Shown one piece after another: positions 26,381 through 36,307 of a stretch of DNA of 64,000 nt; within the stretch, counting starts at the first letter, position 1; every line of letters starts with the position of its first letter. The stretch lies in the NCBI GenBank assembly GCA_963377175.1, contig CAUJNA010001768.1, positions 256,001 to 320,000 on the forward strand, written 5' to 3'. Source of the DNA: Effrenium voratum. Taxonomy: Eukaryota; Sar; Dinophyceae; Suessiales; Symbiodiniaceae. Under the pieces are notes generated by a model. The model worked only from the letters and a program-made list of their open reading frames with translations. It was not told the DNA's origin and ran no database searches. The position numbers and the translations under genes were made by a program.

Positions 26381-27116
26381 GCACCTGGAATAAAGACAAA
26401 TGGGTGGCCCAAAAAGATTAGTAAATGCACCTGGAATAAAGACAAGCACCCGCCACCCCTGGAATAAAGTCTTGATGCATTGGCCCCCCTGAAAAATGCA
26501 ACTCCCTAATTGCAGTTACCTCTTAGCCAACCAACTTGCCAAATTCAAAAACAATCCCAAGTGATGCTGGTGAAGCTTGCTGCTTTCTCCCCAAATCCAA
26601 ACTGCAGACCTTGCCCAAACTCAAGTTTTCTTACATGTCTCTTGTTTAAAAACTGCCCACCATCAAACCCACAAAGGGGGTAGTACTTCAGCCCCCCAAA
26701 TTTTACGCCCAAGACTTTATTCCAGGGGCCCCTATCATAAAGTCTTGATGCATTGCCCCCCTGGAAACATCTCAAAAGCAAGTCCAGCAATACTAAGTCG
26801 AATGGCAACTCAGTTCCAAATCTCAAAAGGAAGCTCCAGCAATACTAAATCAAATGGAAACTCAGTTCCAAATCTCAAAAGGAAGCTCCAGCAATACTAA
26901 ATCAAATGGAAACTCAAGTCTGCCAATACTAAATCAAATGGAAACTCAGTTCCAAATCTCAAAAGGAAGCTCCAGCAATACTAAATCAAATGGAAACTCA
27001 GTTCCAAATCTCAAAAGGAAGCTCCAGCAATACTAAATCAAATGGAAACTCAAGTCTACCAATACTAAATCAAATGGAAACTCACTTGAACTGGATCTCA
27101 AGATACTATTCCAGGT
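26381..27116. repeat. Nested inverted-repeat element (CCTGGAATAAAGTC ends)
   Basis: GCACCTGGAATA at 26,381 is mirrored by TATTCCAGGTGC at 27,107-27,118. An inner pair, CCCCTGGAATAAAGTCTTG (about 26,455) and its reverse complement (about 26,708-26,730), sits inside. This looks like a foldback or MITE cluster that has accumulated a tandem repeat. Confidence 0.55.
26770..27085 (+). repeat. 52-bp tandem repeat
   Basis: Units of 51-52 bp beginning TCTCAAAAGGAAGCTCCAGC and ending AACTCAGTTCCAAA, with two shortened variants (…CAAGTCTGCCAATACT…). Five to six copies, very similar and so probably recent. Confidence 0.9.
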
Positions 27117-27241
27117 GCCCCCATTGTTGGGGGGGGGGGGACCCCCCTTTACTAATCCCGATTGGACATTACATACATTTTTACATATATGAAGCATGTA
27201 AACCACCGAATTCCTTCCCACCCCTTGCCACCCCTGCCCAC

Positions 27242-27351
27242 AGTCCGCTCCTCACGGCGGCGTTCCTTGGGCTCCCAGCAGATGGGCTGCGCCAGCCGGG
27301 GCCCGCCCTTCCAGCCCTGGTGGATCAAGCGGCTGTCCCACAGCAGCACAC
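27242..27351 (-). CDS. 2OG-Fe(II) dioxygenase (PhyH-like), exon 9 of those seen (distal Fe ligand)
   Basis: A 36-codon exon: acceptor GCCCAG|GT, donor ACT|GTGGGC. It reads VLLWDSRLIHQGWKGGPRLA then QPICWEPKER. In the phytanoyl-CoA dioxygenase superfamily 'lLWdsr..H.g......R' holds the third iron ligand (His of LIHQG) and the Arg that salt-bridges 2-oxoglutarate; both are present. It continues the split Gly codon of the previous exon. The acceptor lies at the very edge of a family B element. Confidence 0.8.
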
Positions 27352-27457
27352 CTGGGCGTGGGTCAAAATTAAGCCACCAGGGGACCCCAGGTTGCAGTCC
27401 ATGTTTCCATTTACCAAGGCAACCCATTTTGGGTACATATTTTTGACCCACAGCCAC
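27352..27457 (+). mobile_element. MITE-like element, family B, copy 3, abutting an exon
   Basis: A 106-bp copy bounded by CCTGGGCGTGGGTCAAAA and TTTTTGACCCACAGCCAC. On the minus strand its last bases (CCCACGCCCAG) are the splice acceptor of the dioxygenase exon at 27,351. Confidence 0.8.
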
Positions 27458-28509
27458 CTCAGAACGCTGCAAAGAACCCCGCGAAGGGACCAGATTCGTC
27501 GCACTTCCCGAGTGGATGGCCCAAACAAAGTCCAAACTGTTTCTTTAATTTACCACTACGGTGGTCTTCCCAAAAAGTGTCAAGTTCAGAAACTCAGGAA
27601 GTGAGCTATGGGAATGACTCGCCGGAGATACCTTCTCCACCCCTTATGAAGGCTTCCCAATGACATTGGACCCCATTTAAGACATCTTTTCGGTGCACGG
27701 ATGGGACTTACACCCTCTTCCCAGTGGAGAGACGGCGTGTAAAAAGATGGCAGTCTTCCAACACCTTCTGTCATGGGGGCTGGGGGGAGGCGGGGGGGAG
27801 GGAGCCCCAATAACAACTAAGGCTTATTAGGTAAGGGCGTATTTGGGCTCCCTCCCCTTCCCCTCCCTCCCCCCAGCCCCCATGATTCTGTGTGCTTAGT
27901 CTTCCATTGGAGGAAGTGCCGGCACCATCGTCTTTCAAGGATTGAAGCCATGAAAGTGGTCCTGGCCGCAAGAGACACATGCCACACCCCGAGAGCGAAA
28001 GCCACCGGAACGCTCCTTGTGCAAGCCTAAAGGACATCAAAAATGAGTGTCTGAAGCCCACTCTTGTTATTTCTCTTGAAACACTGGCTTGTCAACATGC
28101 TGTACGTTCAAGAAAACAACTCTGGTTGCTTGAGCCCTGATTTGTAGATTCTTGAATTCTAATTGCCTGCACTCGAGACAAATTTCGGAACCTGCCAGGC
28201 TGTGGAAACGGCTCTCTTTTAGGACGCCTGCCGCCGCCGTGCCTAGCAGCAAACGTCTGTGCAAATTCTACGAAGGGCCGAGAGGAGTTCAGAAAGCAAT
28301 TGTCTGAACAGAGGCCAGGTTTTTGCTTCTTCGCGGTTCAAACTTGAATATGTTTCTTGAACATAATATGCATTTAAGGGAACCCACTTTGTCGTTCTAA
28401 ACCGGGATCACGGGCTAAAGCCAAAAGCAAACCAGCCAGAAGGATCCTGCCTGGCTGAGGCCTTTCCTGTTGCCCAAAGGTCCGTTTTTCTCCTGGGGCT
28501 CCCGGCTAC

Positions 28510-28563
28510 CCGCGGGGCAGGGTATGCGCCGGGAGTTGAGCAATGCTTGGCTCAGCAGCTCCT
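28510..28563 (-). CDS. 2OG-Fe(II) dioxygenase (PhyH-like), exon 8 of those seen
   Basis: A 17-codon exon: acceptor GGCAG|AG, donor GCGG|GTAGCC. It reads ELLSQALLNSRRIPCPA; with the next exon this gives IPCPAG-VLLWDSR, the usual 'vp..pGd.llwd.r' approach to the distal His. The two leading bases complete a Glu codon with the last base of the exon at 55,027-55,110, so the phase is kept across the intron that contains the endogenous virus. Confidence 0.65.
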
Positions 28564-28599
28564 CTGCCAGTCCCAATCACTCCGCCCCTCTGCCATCCG

Positions 28600-30078
28600 C
28601 GTTTTGCACTTGGATTTAGCATGGAATGATGAAAAATGAGAAACAACCCCCAAATGATTAAAAACATGATAAAACAACTGTTTTCACTGAGGTCAGTCTA
28701 TGGCTGTCAAGTTCTCATAAAGATACTGGAGTGATTGAGGGCAACACATAAAGATCTGCCCTCCAAAGATCTGCCCTTCTGCACAAATGTCGCCACGGGG
28801 GGTTTGCCCCGATATCCTTGTCTGCCATGTGCACACTCTTCTTCTGCTCCTCAACATTGATATCTACTTGTATTAGTGATGCATGGCCTGCTTGGCTTTT
28901 AGCTCCAGCTAGTCCCAAAAATACAGCGGCACTTGTTGGTATGAACTTCTTGTTGAACAATTATTTAGAATCAAGCATGACAATGTGCTCCAATTTGTAT
29001 GAATGTGTCTTGCTATGAGTCCAAACCTGGTTTACAATTTACAGCCAATTGCCAATATCCTTCAAACTGCTCAGCAAGGTTTTAGAACGACAACCTCCGC
29101 CGGAGGATTTGTTACAGGAACAGGAGTACTGGCTGGTGCACAGAACCCAACACACACACAGACATTCTAAAGAGACTCTACTATAGATAGAGAGAAGCGC
29201 ACTGATTCTGTTGGCATGAGTCTGGACCTACAGCATCTAAGTCTATTGTTGAACATGCAAATTATCAAGTGTATAATTACTTCGAAGGCAATCGTATGCC
29301 AGAATTTCGATTGCCTCTCCACTTTATACTTTTACTCCTCTCTTGTCTCAATATCAGCAACCTCCTCCAGTAACAAATCTTGGACCGGATCATTCCTATC
29401 ATACAATTTCGGGGTACAGCATTCAAGACTCATCAACAACATAAGCACACTTTTGTTTGTACAACATGGCGAGTGCATAGTCAGCAGGTTGTTTTTGATC
29501 GACGTCTTTATCAAACAATTGAATTATCCAGGCTTAAACGAAAACTGGTCTTACAATTCCCAAATACTTATTGAAACATTGGTGTGTGTTTCTCATACAA
29601 GTTCACACAAGTGGTCAGTCAAGACTTGTTGGCACCATGTTAAAATCCACCAAAGGGGTCCAAGGGTTTATATCCGGGTCCGACGAGCAGACAATTCTCC
29701 TCCCGAATTCCTGGATCTGCCAGCTGCTTCAGCCTCACCGACTGGCCTGGCCATTTGTTCCAAGCATGTGGAAGCAATGCTGATGCTAGGACAACTGTTT
29801 TTTGCACATGCAGGACCACTTCTGCCTTTACCCCACACAACTGAATCCTCTACCATCTAGCCTTGTACAGAAGGTCAGGGTAGGGCTTTTGGGCATGCAG
29901 CCTGGGTGGGGGCCAGTGCGGAGGAGTTCGGTGGATACGAAAGCCCGAGCATCGAAACGGCAAGTTGGGGGCTGGCCTCCATTTCTCGGGAAGCTTCACA
30001 AATCCACCGAGACTCGTACAAGACAAAGGCAAAAGACCAACAATATACACACACCAGCTTGACAACGGCTTTCTGGCA
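28600..30078. other. Host intronic stretch
   Basis: No supported exon or RNA gene. Part of the 26.5-kb intron between dioxygenase exons. Confidence 0.5.
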
Positions 30079-32144
30079 AACACACACACACAGACACACA
30101 CACACACAGACACACACAGACACACACACAGACACACACACAGACACACACACACAGACACACACACACAGACACACACAGACACACACACACAGACACA
30201 CACACAGACACACACACACACAGACACACACAGACACACACACAGACAACAGACACACACAGACACACACAGAGACACACACAGAGACACACACAGAGAC
30301 ACACACAGAGACACACACACAGAGACACACACAGAGACACACAAAGAGACACACAAAGAGACACACACAGAGACACACACAGAGACACACACAGAGACAC
30401 ACACAGAGACATACACAGAGACACACACAGAGACACACACAGAGACACACACAGAGACACACACAGAGACACACACACACAGAGACACACACACACAGAG
30501 ACACACACAGAGACACACACAGAGACACACACAGAGACACACACAGAGACACACACAGAGACACACACAGAGACACACACAGAGACACACACAGAGACAC
30601 ACACAGAGACACACACAGAGACACACACAGAGACACACACAGAGACACACACAGAGACACACACAGAGACACACACAGAGACACACACAGAGACACACAC
30701 AGAGACACACACAGAGACACACACAGAGACACACACAGAGACACACACAGAGACACACACAGAGACACACACAGAGACACACACAGAGACACACAGAGAG
30801 ACACACACAGAGACACACACAGAGACACACACAGAGACACACACAGAGACACACACAGAGACACACAGAGACACACAGAGACACACAGAGACACACAGAG
30901 ACACACACACAGAGACACACAGAGACACACAGAGACACACAGAGACACACAGAGACACACAGAGACACACAGAGACACACAGAGACACACAGAGACACAC
31001 AGAGACACACAGAGACACACAGAGACACACAGAGACACACAGAGACACACAGAGACACACAGAGACACACACAGAGACACACAGAGACACACAGAGACAC
31101 ACAGAGACACACAGAGACACAGAGAGACACAGAGAGACACAGAGAGACACAGAGAGACACAGAGAGACACAGAGAGACACAGAGAGACACAGAGAGACAC
31201 AGAGACACAGAGACACAGAGACACAGAGACACAGAGAGACACAGAGAGACACAGAGAGACACAGAGAGACACAGAGAGACACAGAGAGACACAGAGAGAC
31301 ACAGAGAGACACAGAGAGACACAGAGAGACACAGAGAGACACAGAGAGACACAGAGAGACACAGAGAGACACAGAGAGACACAGAGAGACACAGAGAGAC
31401 ACAGAGAGACACAGAGAGACACAGAGAGACACAGAGAGACACAGAGAGACACAGAGAGACACAGAGAGACACAGAGAGACACAGAGAGACACAGAGAGAC
31501 ACAGAGAGACACAGAGAGACACAGAGAGACACAGAGAGACACAGAGAGACACAGAGAGACACAGAGAGACACAGAGAGACACAGAGAGACACAGAGAGAC
31601 ACAGAGAGACACAGAGAGACACAGAGAGACACAGAGAGACACAGAGAGACACAGAGAGACACAGAGAGACACAGAGAGACACAGAGAGACACAGAGAGAC
31701 ACAGAGAGACACAGAGAGACACAGAGAGACACAGAGAGACACAGAGAGACACAGAGAGACACAGAGAGACACAGAGAGACACAGAGAGACACAGAGAGAC
31801 ACAGAGAGACACAGAGAGACACAGAGAGACACAGAGAGACACAGAGAGACACAGAGAGACACAGAGAGACACAGAGAGACACAGAGAGACACAGAGAGAC
31901 ACAGAGAGACACAGAGAGACACAGAGAGACACAGAGAGACACAGAGAGACACAGAGAGACACAGAGAGACACAGAGAGACACAGAGAGACACAGAGAGAC
32001 ACAGAGAGACACAGAGAGACACAGAGAGACACAGAGAGACACAGAGAGACACAGAGAGACACAGAGAGACACAGAGACACACAGAGACACACAGAGACAC
32101 ACAGAGACACACAGACACACAGACACACACACACACACACACAC
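30079..32144 (+). repeat. 2-kb (CACACAGA)n / (CACAGAGAGA)n satellite
   Basis: A continuous ~2.07-kb array that changes unit along its length: ACAC-rich with CAGACACACA units, then ACACACAGAG, then ACACAGAG, then a ~950-bp homogeneous (ACAGAGAGAC)n block from about 31,110. All six frames are nearly open and give artefact proteins of 700-800 residues. Confidence 0.97.
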
Positions 32145-33112
32145 CTTTTAGAAGCTTAGATCTGCGCAGCTTGTAAGCCATGGTTTGTGCAGCGATTGTG
32201 CAATCTAGGTTGAACAATCCAAGCATGCAAACTGAAGACTTTGGGGGGGAATTCTGAAGGACCTGCGTGCTGGCATAGGCCAGGGCAGAATCAGGCCAGA
32301 CAATGGAACAATATATCATATACACTTCTCATGACTGAGATCCACAGACTGATCATTCGCAAAGTCAACCCAGAGCTGACCATTTCTGATTTTCCCGCTC
32401 CTTGAAGAAACACATGCCCAAGTATGAACTTGCAGCGAAGCAAACTGATCGGCATATCATGGATTATGCTATCTGTGCATATCAGAGCACAACGGCTCAC
32501 GGCAAGCTGCGCGTCAACAGCCATCTCAGGTAAGCGAGAGAGAAGAGAGATGCACTCTGCAACATTGCGTGAGTTCTTCGGCAGCAGCGGTAGCAATCAT
32601 TTGCCCCACATTGACGAGTCCTTTAAGACAATCATGGGACTGAAGCCATGGAAAACCAATCTGGCACGAGCTCACCTTGCGATCCTCTCACTTACTGTTC
32701 TCATCTAAACACACCCATCCGCGCAAAAACAAGACCGCGCAAAGAACTTAATCGCTTGCTATCCGCCACGTGCTTGACCAAAGCATTGTACAAGGCAAGC
32801 GCCTTGTGTTTTTTCGTGCAAACATCTCAAAAAAGCACATGGTAGATGCTGAACATATGAGAACACCGTTTACGAGTCAGACGCTTCGATTTGTGTTGCC
32901 GAATTATTCAAAGGTTTACCTTGTTTTAAGAACATCCTCAAACAAACATCCTTGACTTGCTGGTTCTCAGCACGGAATTGATGGAATGAACCCCATCAAG
33001 CAATCCCTTGTGGTTTCCTTTAAGGGAATCCCCAGGTCCAGTCCCACATTCCCTACAAATTGCACCAGCAAGTTGGTCGGTTGGACATAATCAACGCCTC
33101 AGAGGTGACCCT
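32145..33112. other. Host intronic flank left of the endogenous virus
   Basis: No supported gene. A minus-strand open block at 32,291-32,596 has moderate coding-like composition but no family match. Confidence 0.4.
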
Positions 33113-33134
33113 TCCCCCCCCCTCCCCCCCCCCT
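33113..33134 (+). repeat. Poly-C insertion-site tract, left
   Basis: C-rich run (C runs broken by one T) touching the outer end of the left terminal inverted repeat. A matching but longer C/T tract follows the right end. Confidence 0.9.
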
Positions 33135-33583
33135 AAAAATAGTAAAAGGAGAATTCAAAGAATTATTCTTTCTACTATTTTTTCTCCAACAGCAACACAA
33201 CAAACAGAAAACAAAATCCAGAACAACAAGCAAACAAAATAAATAATCACAACCAGCAACAAAAATATTTAATCACAGCATACAACATTAAATAATTCAA
33301 GCAAGCATACCAACAAAACAGCAACACTCTAAATCATCAAAGAACCCAAACTCAAAAACACACATCAACAAAAAACAAAGCAGCATACCAACAAAAAATA
33401 TCACAAGAGTATCAAACAAAACAAAAACAAACAGCCAAAGCACGAAAAAATTGAAGAAGCATGCCAAGTCTAAACAACGCACTTTGAAAGAGATAAGCAA
33501 ATTATAACAATTCAATCTTTACAAACGATAAATATATTACAATTATAACATATAATATTTTACATGTGATAATCATAGTATGA
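33135..33583 (+). repeat. Terminal inverted repeat, left (449 bp)
   Basis: It begins AAAAATAGTAAAAGGAGAAT next to the C-tract and ends CATAGTATGA. It matches the reverse complement of 54,470-54,918 with about ten mismatches seen by eye and no net length change. Protein-primed polymerases start from such termini. Confidence 0.95.
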
Positions 33584-33595
33584 CTAAACCTGTTT

Positions 33596-34018
33596 TTAGT
33601 GTTTCCAGTCTCCTATGTTGTTCCAAGAACTGCTCAAAATGTTTCTGATATTATACCAGATTAAGTTAACGTCATAATCTTTCATTGGTGCTCTTTGTTG
33701 TATTAAATAACGCAACACTGATACCAAAGTATAATAATTACAATGCATTGTTGTCATTCCTCCTCTTTCATTAATACTATTACCATTACGTTTAACGAGT
33801 TCTTCTTTCATTATGTTTTCGTAAATCTCTTTTATCCATTGATGATTTTGTTCTCCATACTCAGCGAACATATCTGGATATATATCTTTCATTGTTTTAT
33901 CGTTTTTAATTATTTCAATGACTTGTTTATACGATGGATAGGGATTATCCTTAATGAAACTCAATATTATCTTTCTATCCTGTTCCAGCTCTTTTTCTGT
34001 CACTCCTATCATTGGCAT
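33596..34018 (-). CDS. Unknown 140-aa Polinton protein (TIR-proximal)
   Basis: First gene inside the left repeat; its stop lies 13 bp from the repeat. Predicted soluble and helical, N-terminus MPMIGVTEKELEQDRKIILS, with Tyr/Trp-rich C-terminus (…LIWYNIRNILSSSWNN…). No domain recognised. The start codon is immediately preceded by the shared motif GACTTAAAGGAATA...CTTAATATAATAAGAGGAAA, which also precedes three genes on the right side. This suggests it belongs to the same expression class as those genes. Upstream of it lies the 23-bp repeat array. Confidence 0.8.
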   Translation of the reverse strand: MPMIGVTEKELEQDRKIILSFIKDNPYPSYKQVIEIIKNDKTMKDIYPDMFAEYGEQNHQWIKEIYENIMKEELVKRNGNSINERGGMTTMHCNYYTLVSVLRYLIQQRAPMKDYDVNLIWYNIRNILSSSWNNIGDWKH

Positions 34019-34020
34019 TT

Positions 34021-34060
34021 TCCTCTTATTATATTAAGTCTTTATTCCTTTAAGTCATTT
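34021..34060 (-). promoter_or_regulatory. Shared promoter motif (CTTAAAGRAATA type)
   Basis: Reverse complement reads TGACTTAAAGGAATAAAG then ACTTAATATAATAAGAGG, ending at the ATG of the 140-aa gene. Near-identical blocks precede genes at 47,890, 53,156 and 53,945. Confidence 0.7.
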
Positions 34061-34127
34061 TACATTATAATTATAACATATAAGGGTATAAATGTTATTA
34101 CTATAGTATGGTAAAGCTATATACTGC

Positions 34128-34311
34128 TACCAGTATCGTTCAAATGATACTACCAGTATCGTTCAAATGATACTACCAGTATCATTCAAATGATACTACC
34201 AGTATCATTTAAATCATACCACCAGTATCGTTCAAATGATACTACCAGTATCGTTCAAATGATACTACCAGTATCGTTCAATTGATACTACCAGTATCGC
34301 CCACCTGATAC
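34128..34311. repeat. Eight-copy 23-bp palindrome-containing tandem repeat
   Basis: Unit TACCAGTATCGTTCAAATGATAC times eight, giving exactly 184 bp. Each unit holds the near-palindrome GTATCRTTCAAATGATAC. Copies differ mainly in the centre (GTTCAAAT, ATTCAAAT, ATTTAAAT, GTTCAATT, GCCCACCT). It is intergenic between the methyltransferase stop and the promoter of the 140-aa gene. It resembles iterons or an operator array; the function is unknown. Confidence 0.9.
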
Positions 34312-34334
34312 TTCCAATATCAAGCTCAAAATCC

Positions 34335-34949
34335 TTAATCCATCAAACTCACTAAGATTTCACAAATTAATTCGCTAGGTATTTTGTATAAATCTTCCTG
34401 TTTATGTATTGTTGGATTGTCTCCCCATTTTTCCTTAGTGCCTGATGGTAGCCGTTGTGCTGTTTCAATATGTTTATTATTCCTGATGTTGCCACAATCC
34501 TTTTTACATAATTCTCTAGGTTTCCAAGTTGTAATGTTATTCCAGAGCCTAGTCCTCCTTCTATAATTAAATCCATATTTACAGTAATCAACATCTTTAA
34601 ATTCAAACTCATCCATAAACTCCTGATTTTTTAATAATCCAGTTTGTGGATTTTCGATTACAAAATATTTAGGATTGAAATATTTGATAATCTCAATAGT
34701 TTTTAAGACAATACTATTTGCATATTCGATATTCCTAATTCCCTGAGTTTTTGCTATGCTGTATTCAGTGCATGGGGGACTACTCCAAATAAAATCAAAA
34801 TGGTTTCTGTCAAACTGTTTGTAATCCCACTCCAAAATATCAGTGTTGATATCAGCATTTTTCAAGTCTAATGATATCACATTAAATCCAAGCGACTTTG
34901 CTATGGTTCCGACTGAACCACTGCCTGAAAATAATTCTAATAAATTCAT
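34335..34949 (-). CDS. DNA (cytosine-5) methyltransferase
   Basis: 204 aa. Predicted to transfer a methyl group from S-adenosylmethionine to C5 of cytosine. Motif I for AdoMet binding is at the N-terminus (LELFSGSGSVG, residues 4-14). Motif IV carries the nucleophilic Cys in SSPPC (Cys60). Motif VI is IENP (residues 98-101). An RRRTRLW motif near 130-136 corresponds to motif VIII (QxRxR-like). It is shorter than typical enzymes (over 300 aa) and has only a small region after motif VIII, so the target-recognition domain is minimal, as in some phage-type enzymes. In a Polinton it could mask viral DNA or silence/modify host DNA (inference). A cluster of small minus-strand genes lies upstream. 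Confidence 0.85.
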   Translation of the reverse strand: MNLLELFSGSGSVGTIAKSLGFNVISLDLKNADINTDILEWDYKQFDRNHFDFIWSSPPCTEYSIAKTQGIRNIEYANSIVLKTIEIIKYFNPKYFVIENPQTGLLKNQEFMDEFEFKDVDYCKYGFNYRRRTRLWNNITTWKPRELCKKDCGNIRNNKHIETAQRLPSGTKEKWGDNPTIHKQEDLYKIPSELICEILVSLMD

Positions 34950-34973
34950 TTATTAGAATTATTTAGATATTAA

Positions 34974-35291
34974 TTATTCTAATACATATACTCCATCATC
35001 ATTTTTTGAAATTTTGTAAAATTCTAAAGTGGTGCTTTTAGGTTGTTTGATTTTTCCTGTATTCAACATATCACAGTATTTCTTTTGCTTTGTAGGATAA
35101 TCACCCGTTGGTCTTCCTATAGATTTTGCTTGAAATATCTTTTCGATTTTTTCTTTATCTTCATTGCGTTCAACTGGTTTCATTTTGTCATCAATGGATT
35201 TAATCATGTCATTTAAGGTTTTGATATTTTTACCAATTAATGTTATCTTCTTCATTAAATCATTAATAGTATAATTCTCATTTTCAGACAT
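34974..35291 (-). CDS. Unknown 105-aa protein, N-terminal coiled coil
   Basis: MSENENYTINDLMKKITLIG followed by a heptad-like helix (…KTLNDMIKSIDDKMK…) and a basic central region RPTGDYPTKQKKY. No family recognised. It lies 24 bp upstream of the methyltransferase start on the same strand and is probably co-expressed. Confidence 0.7.
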   Translation of the reverse strand: MSENENYTINDLMKKITLIGKNIKTLNDMIKSIDDKMKPVERNEDKEKIEKIFQAKSIGRPTGDYPTKQKKYCDMLNTGKIKQPKSTTLEFYKISKNDDGVYVLE

Positions 35292-35373
35292 TACTATATA
35301 TTTATTTAGATAATTATTTATTTAATTATTTATATTTATAAAGTGCAATTATGTTAAATCTACTCTTTAAATA

Positions 35374-35730
35374 CTAATTTTTCATGATTTGTTTAACAGT
35401 TTCCTGAGTTTCGTTTTCATTATTATCGGTTGGTGTTGCTTGCCTACCAAATTTAAAAGTTATACTATGGACATCAGTTTCTAAGTTGATACTGTCTTTA
35501 GTTTTATCAATATTCATTTTCTTATCATTTTTACTTATTTTGAAACTTGTTGGAATACATGAACATTTACAACTTTTATTATTTTTTATTTGTAATTCAT
35601 TCTTAAGTTCTAACATTCTTTTACATGTAGGACAAACAACCTCAATAACTGATGTTTCTTTAACAATTTCTTCATCAGTTGATGAAACACTTAAACCTGT
35701 CTTATTCTTTTTGTTTTTCTTTTTTCCCAT
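35374..35730 (-). CDS. Unknown 118-aa protein with Cys-rich zinc-ribbon-like centre
   Basis: Basic N-terminus MGKKKNKKNK, then VVCPTCKRMLELKNELQIKN and a CKCSC group, giving five cysteines spaced like a zinc ribbon, then a KFGRQA-containing tail. It overlaps the end of the next upstream open frame by 29 bp. Function unknown; possibly nucleic-acid binding. Confidence 0.65.
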   Translation of the reverse strand: MGKKKNKKNKTGLSVSSTDEEIVKETSVIEVVCPTCKRMLELKNELQIKNNKSCKCSCIPTSFKISKNDKKMNIDKTKDSINLETDVHSITFKFGRQATPTDNNENETQETVKQIMKN

Positions 35731-35890
35731 TTATATTAATATTTATATTTTTAATATATTGTATCAAAAACTTAATTAATTCTAAAATAAAATAACATAT
35801 TTTTTTACATCTATTATCAGTTATTAGTACTTGTTCTATATTTTCTACTTCATCTATTATATTAATATAATTTGAATAACTCCTATTCAT
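35702..35890 (-). CDS. Small hydrophobic 62-aa protein
   Basis: A hydrophobic helix (CYFILELIKFLIQYI) is followed by Asn/Ile-rich and basic residues. It overlaps both neighbours slightly (35,702-35,730 and 35,883-35,890). This is typical of compact viral genes, but chance cannot be excluded in AT-rich DNA. Confidence 0.4.
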   Translation of the reverse strand: MNRSYSNYINIIDEVENIEQVLITDNRCKKICYFILELIKFLIQYIKNINININGKKEKQKE

Positions 35891-36068
35891 ATAAATAATA
35901 AGATAAATTATTTTTCATTTCTGTCTTTCTTTCCTTGTAAAGTTTTTTCATTGTATCGTCTTTATTCCATCTATATTCTACAAGTTTCTGATGATGTTTT
36001 GAATTTAGATGTTTAAATAAATATTTGCTATCATAAGTTTTACAACAATTGCAATGGATAACAGTCAT
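35883..36068 (-). CDS. Small C2H2-type zinc-finger protein (61 aa)
   Basis: N-terminal CNCCKTYDSKYLFKHLNSKH fits a C-x2-C-x(n)-H-x(n)-H finger; the rest is a basic helix. Probably binds nucleic acid or a host protein. First gene of the leftward cluster; the hairpin-rich intergenic region lies upstream. Confidence 0.65.
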   Translation of the reverse strand: MTVIHCNCCKTYDSKYLFKHLNSKHHQKLVEYRWNKDDTMKKLYKERKTEMKNNLSYYLYE

Positions 36069-36124
36069 ATAATAATAAGATAAAATAATTATTTAGATTA
36101 TTTAATCTTATTATTTTCATGCAT

Positions 36125-36300
36125 GATAGAATATTCGAGGGCTCAGCACTTGGGTTTTCATTGCACGCGAGAGAGATACAAACTAATTAGCTTCAATGCT
36201 TATTGATTGTAGCAATGGAAACCTGTTCCATTATGTTATTCACCGCCACTCATAACATAATGATGGTCGCGTTAGCACGCGAGGCTCGTTCCTCGCGTCC
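36125..36300. ncRNA. Candidate structured RNA / hairpin cluster
   Basis: A non-coding, relatively GC-rich patch between divergent gene blocks holds stem-loops: AATGGAA/TTCCATT (36,214-36,232), an 11-bp perfect stem CATTATGTTAT/ATAACATAATG (36,229-36,239 with 36,252-36,262), and an 8-bp perfect stem ACGCGAGG/CCTCGCGT (36,277-36,298). The first two overlap and would be alternatives. It could be RNA or a DNA element; not resembling a tRNA. Confidence 0.4.
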
Positions 36301-36307
36301 ATTAATA

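Noticed and set aside
29850..32325. Open frames of 700-816 residues on both strands
   Set aside because: They run through the CACACAGAGA satellite; every frame is open because the repeat lacks stops.
33297..33515. 72-residue hydrophobic gene in each terminal repeat
   Set aside because: Low-complexity T/G-rich DNA; present in both copies simply because they are inverted repeats, with amino-acid-changing differences and no promoter motif.
34128..34311. CRISPR array
   Set aside because: Units are contiguous 23-bp repeats with no unique spacers, and the context is a eukaryotic endogenous virus.
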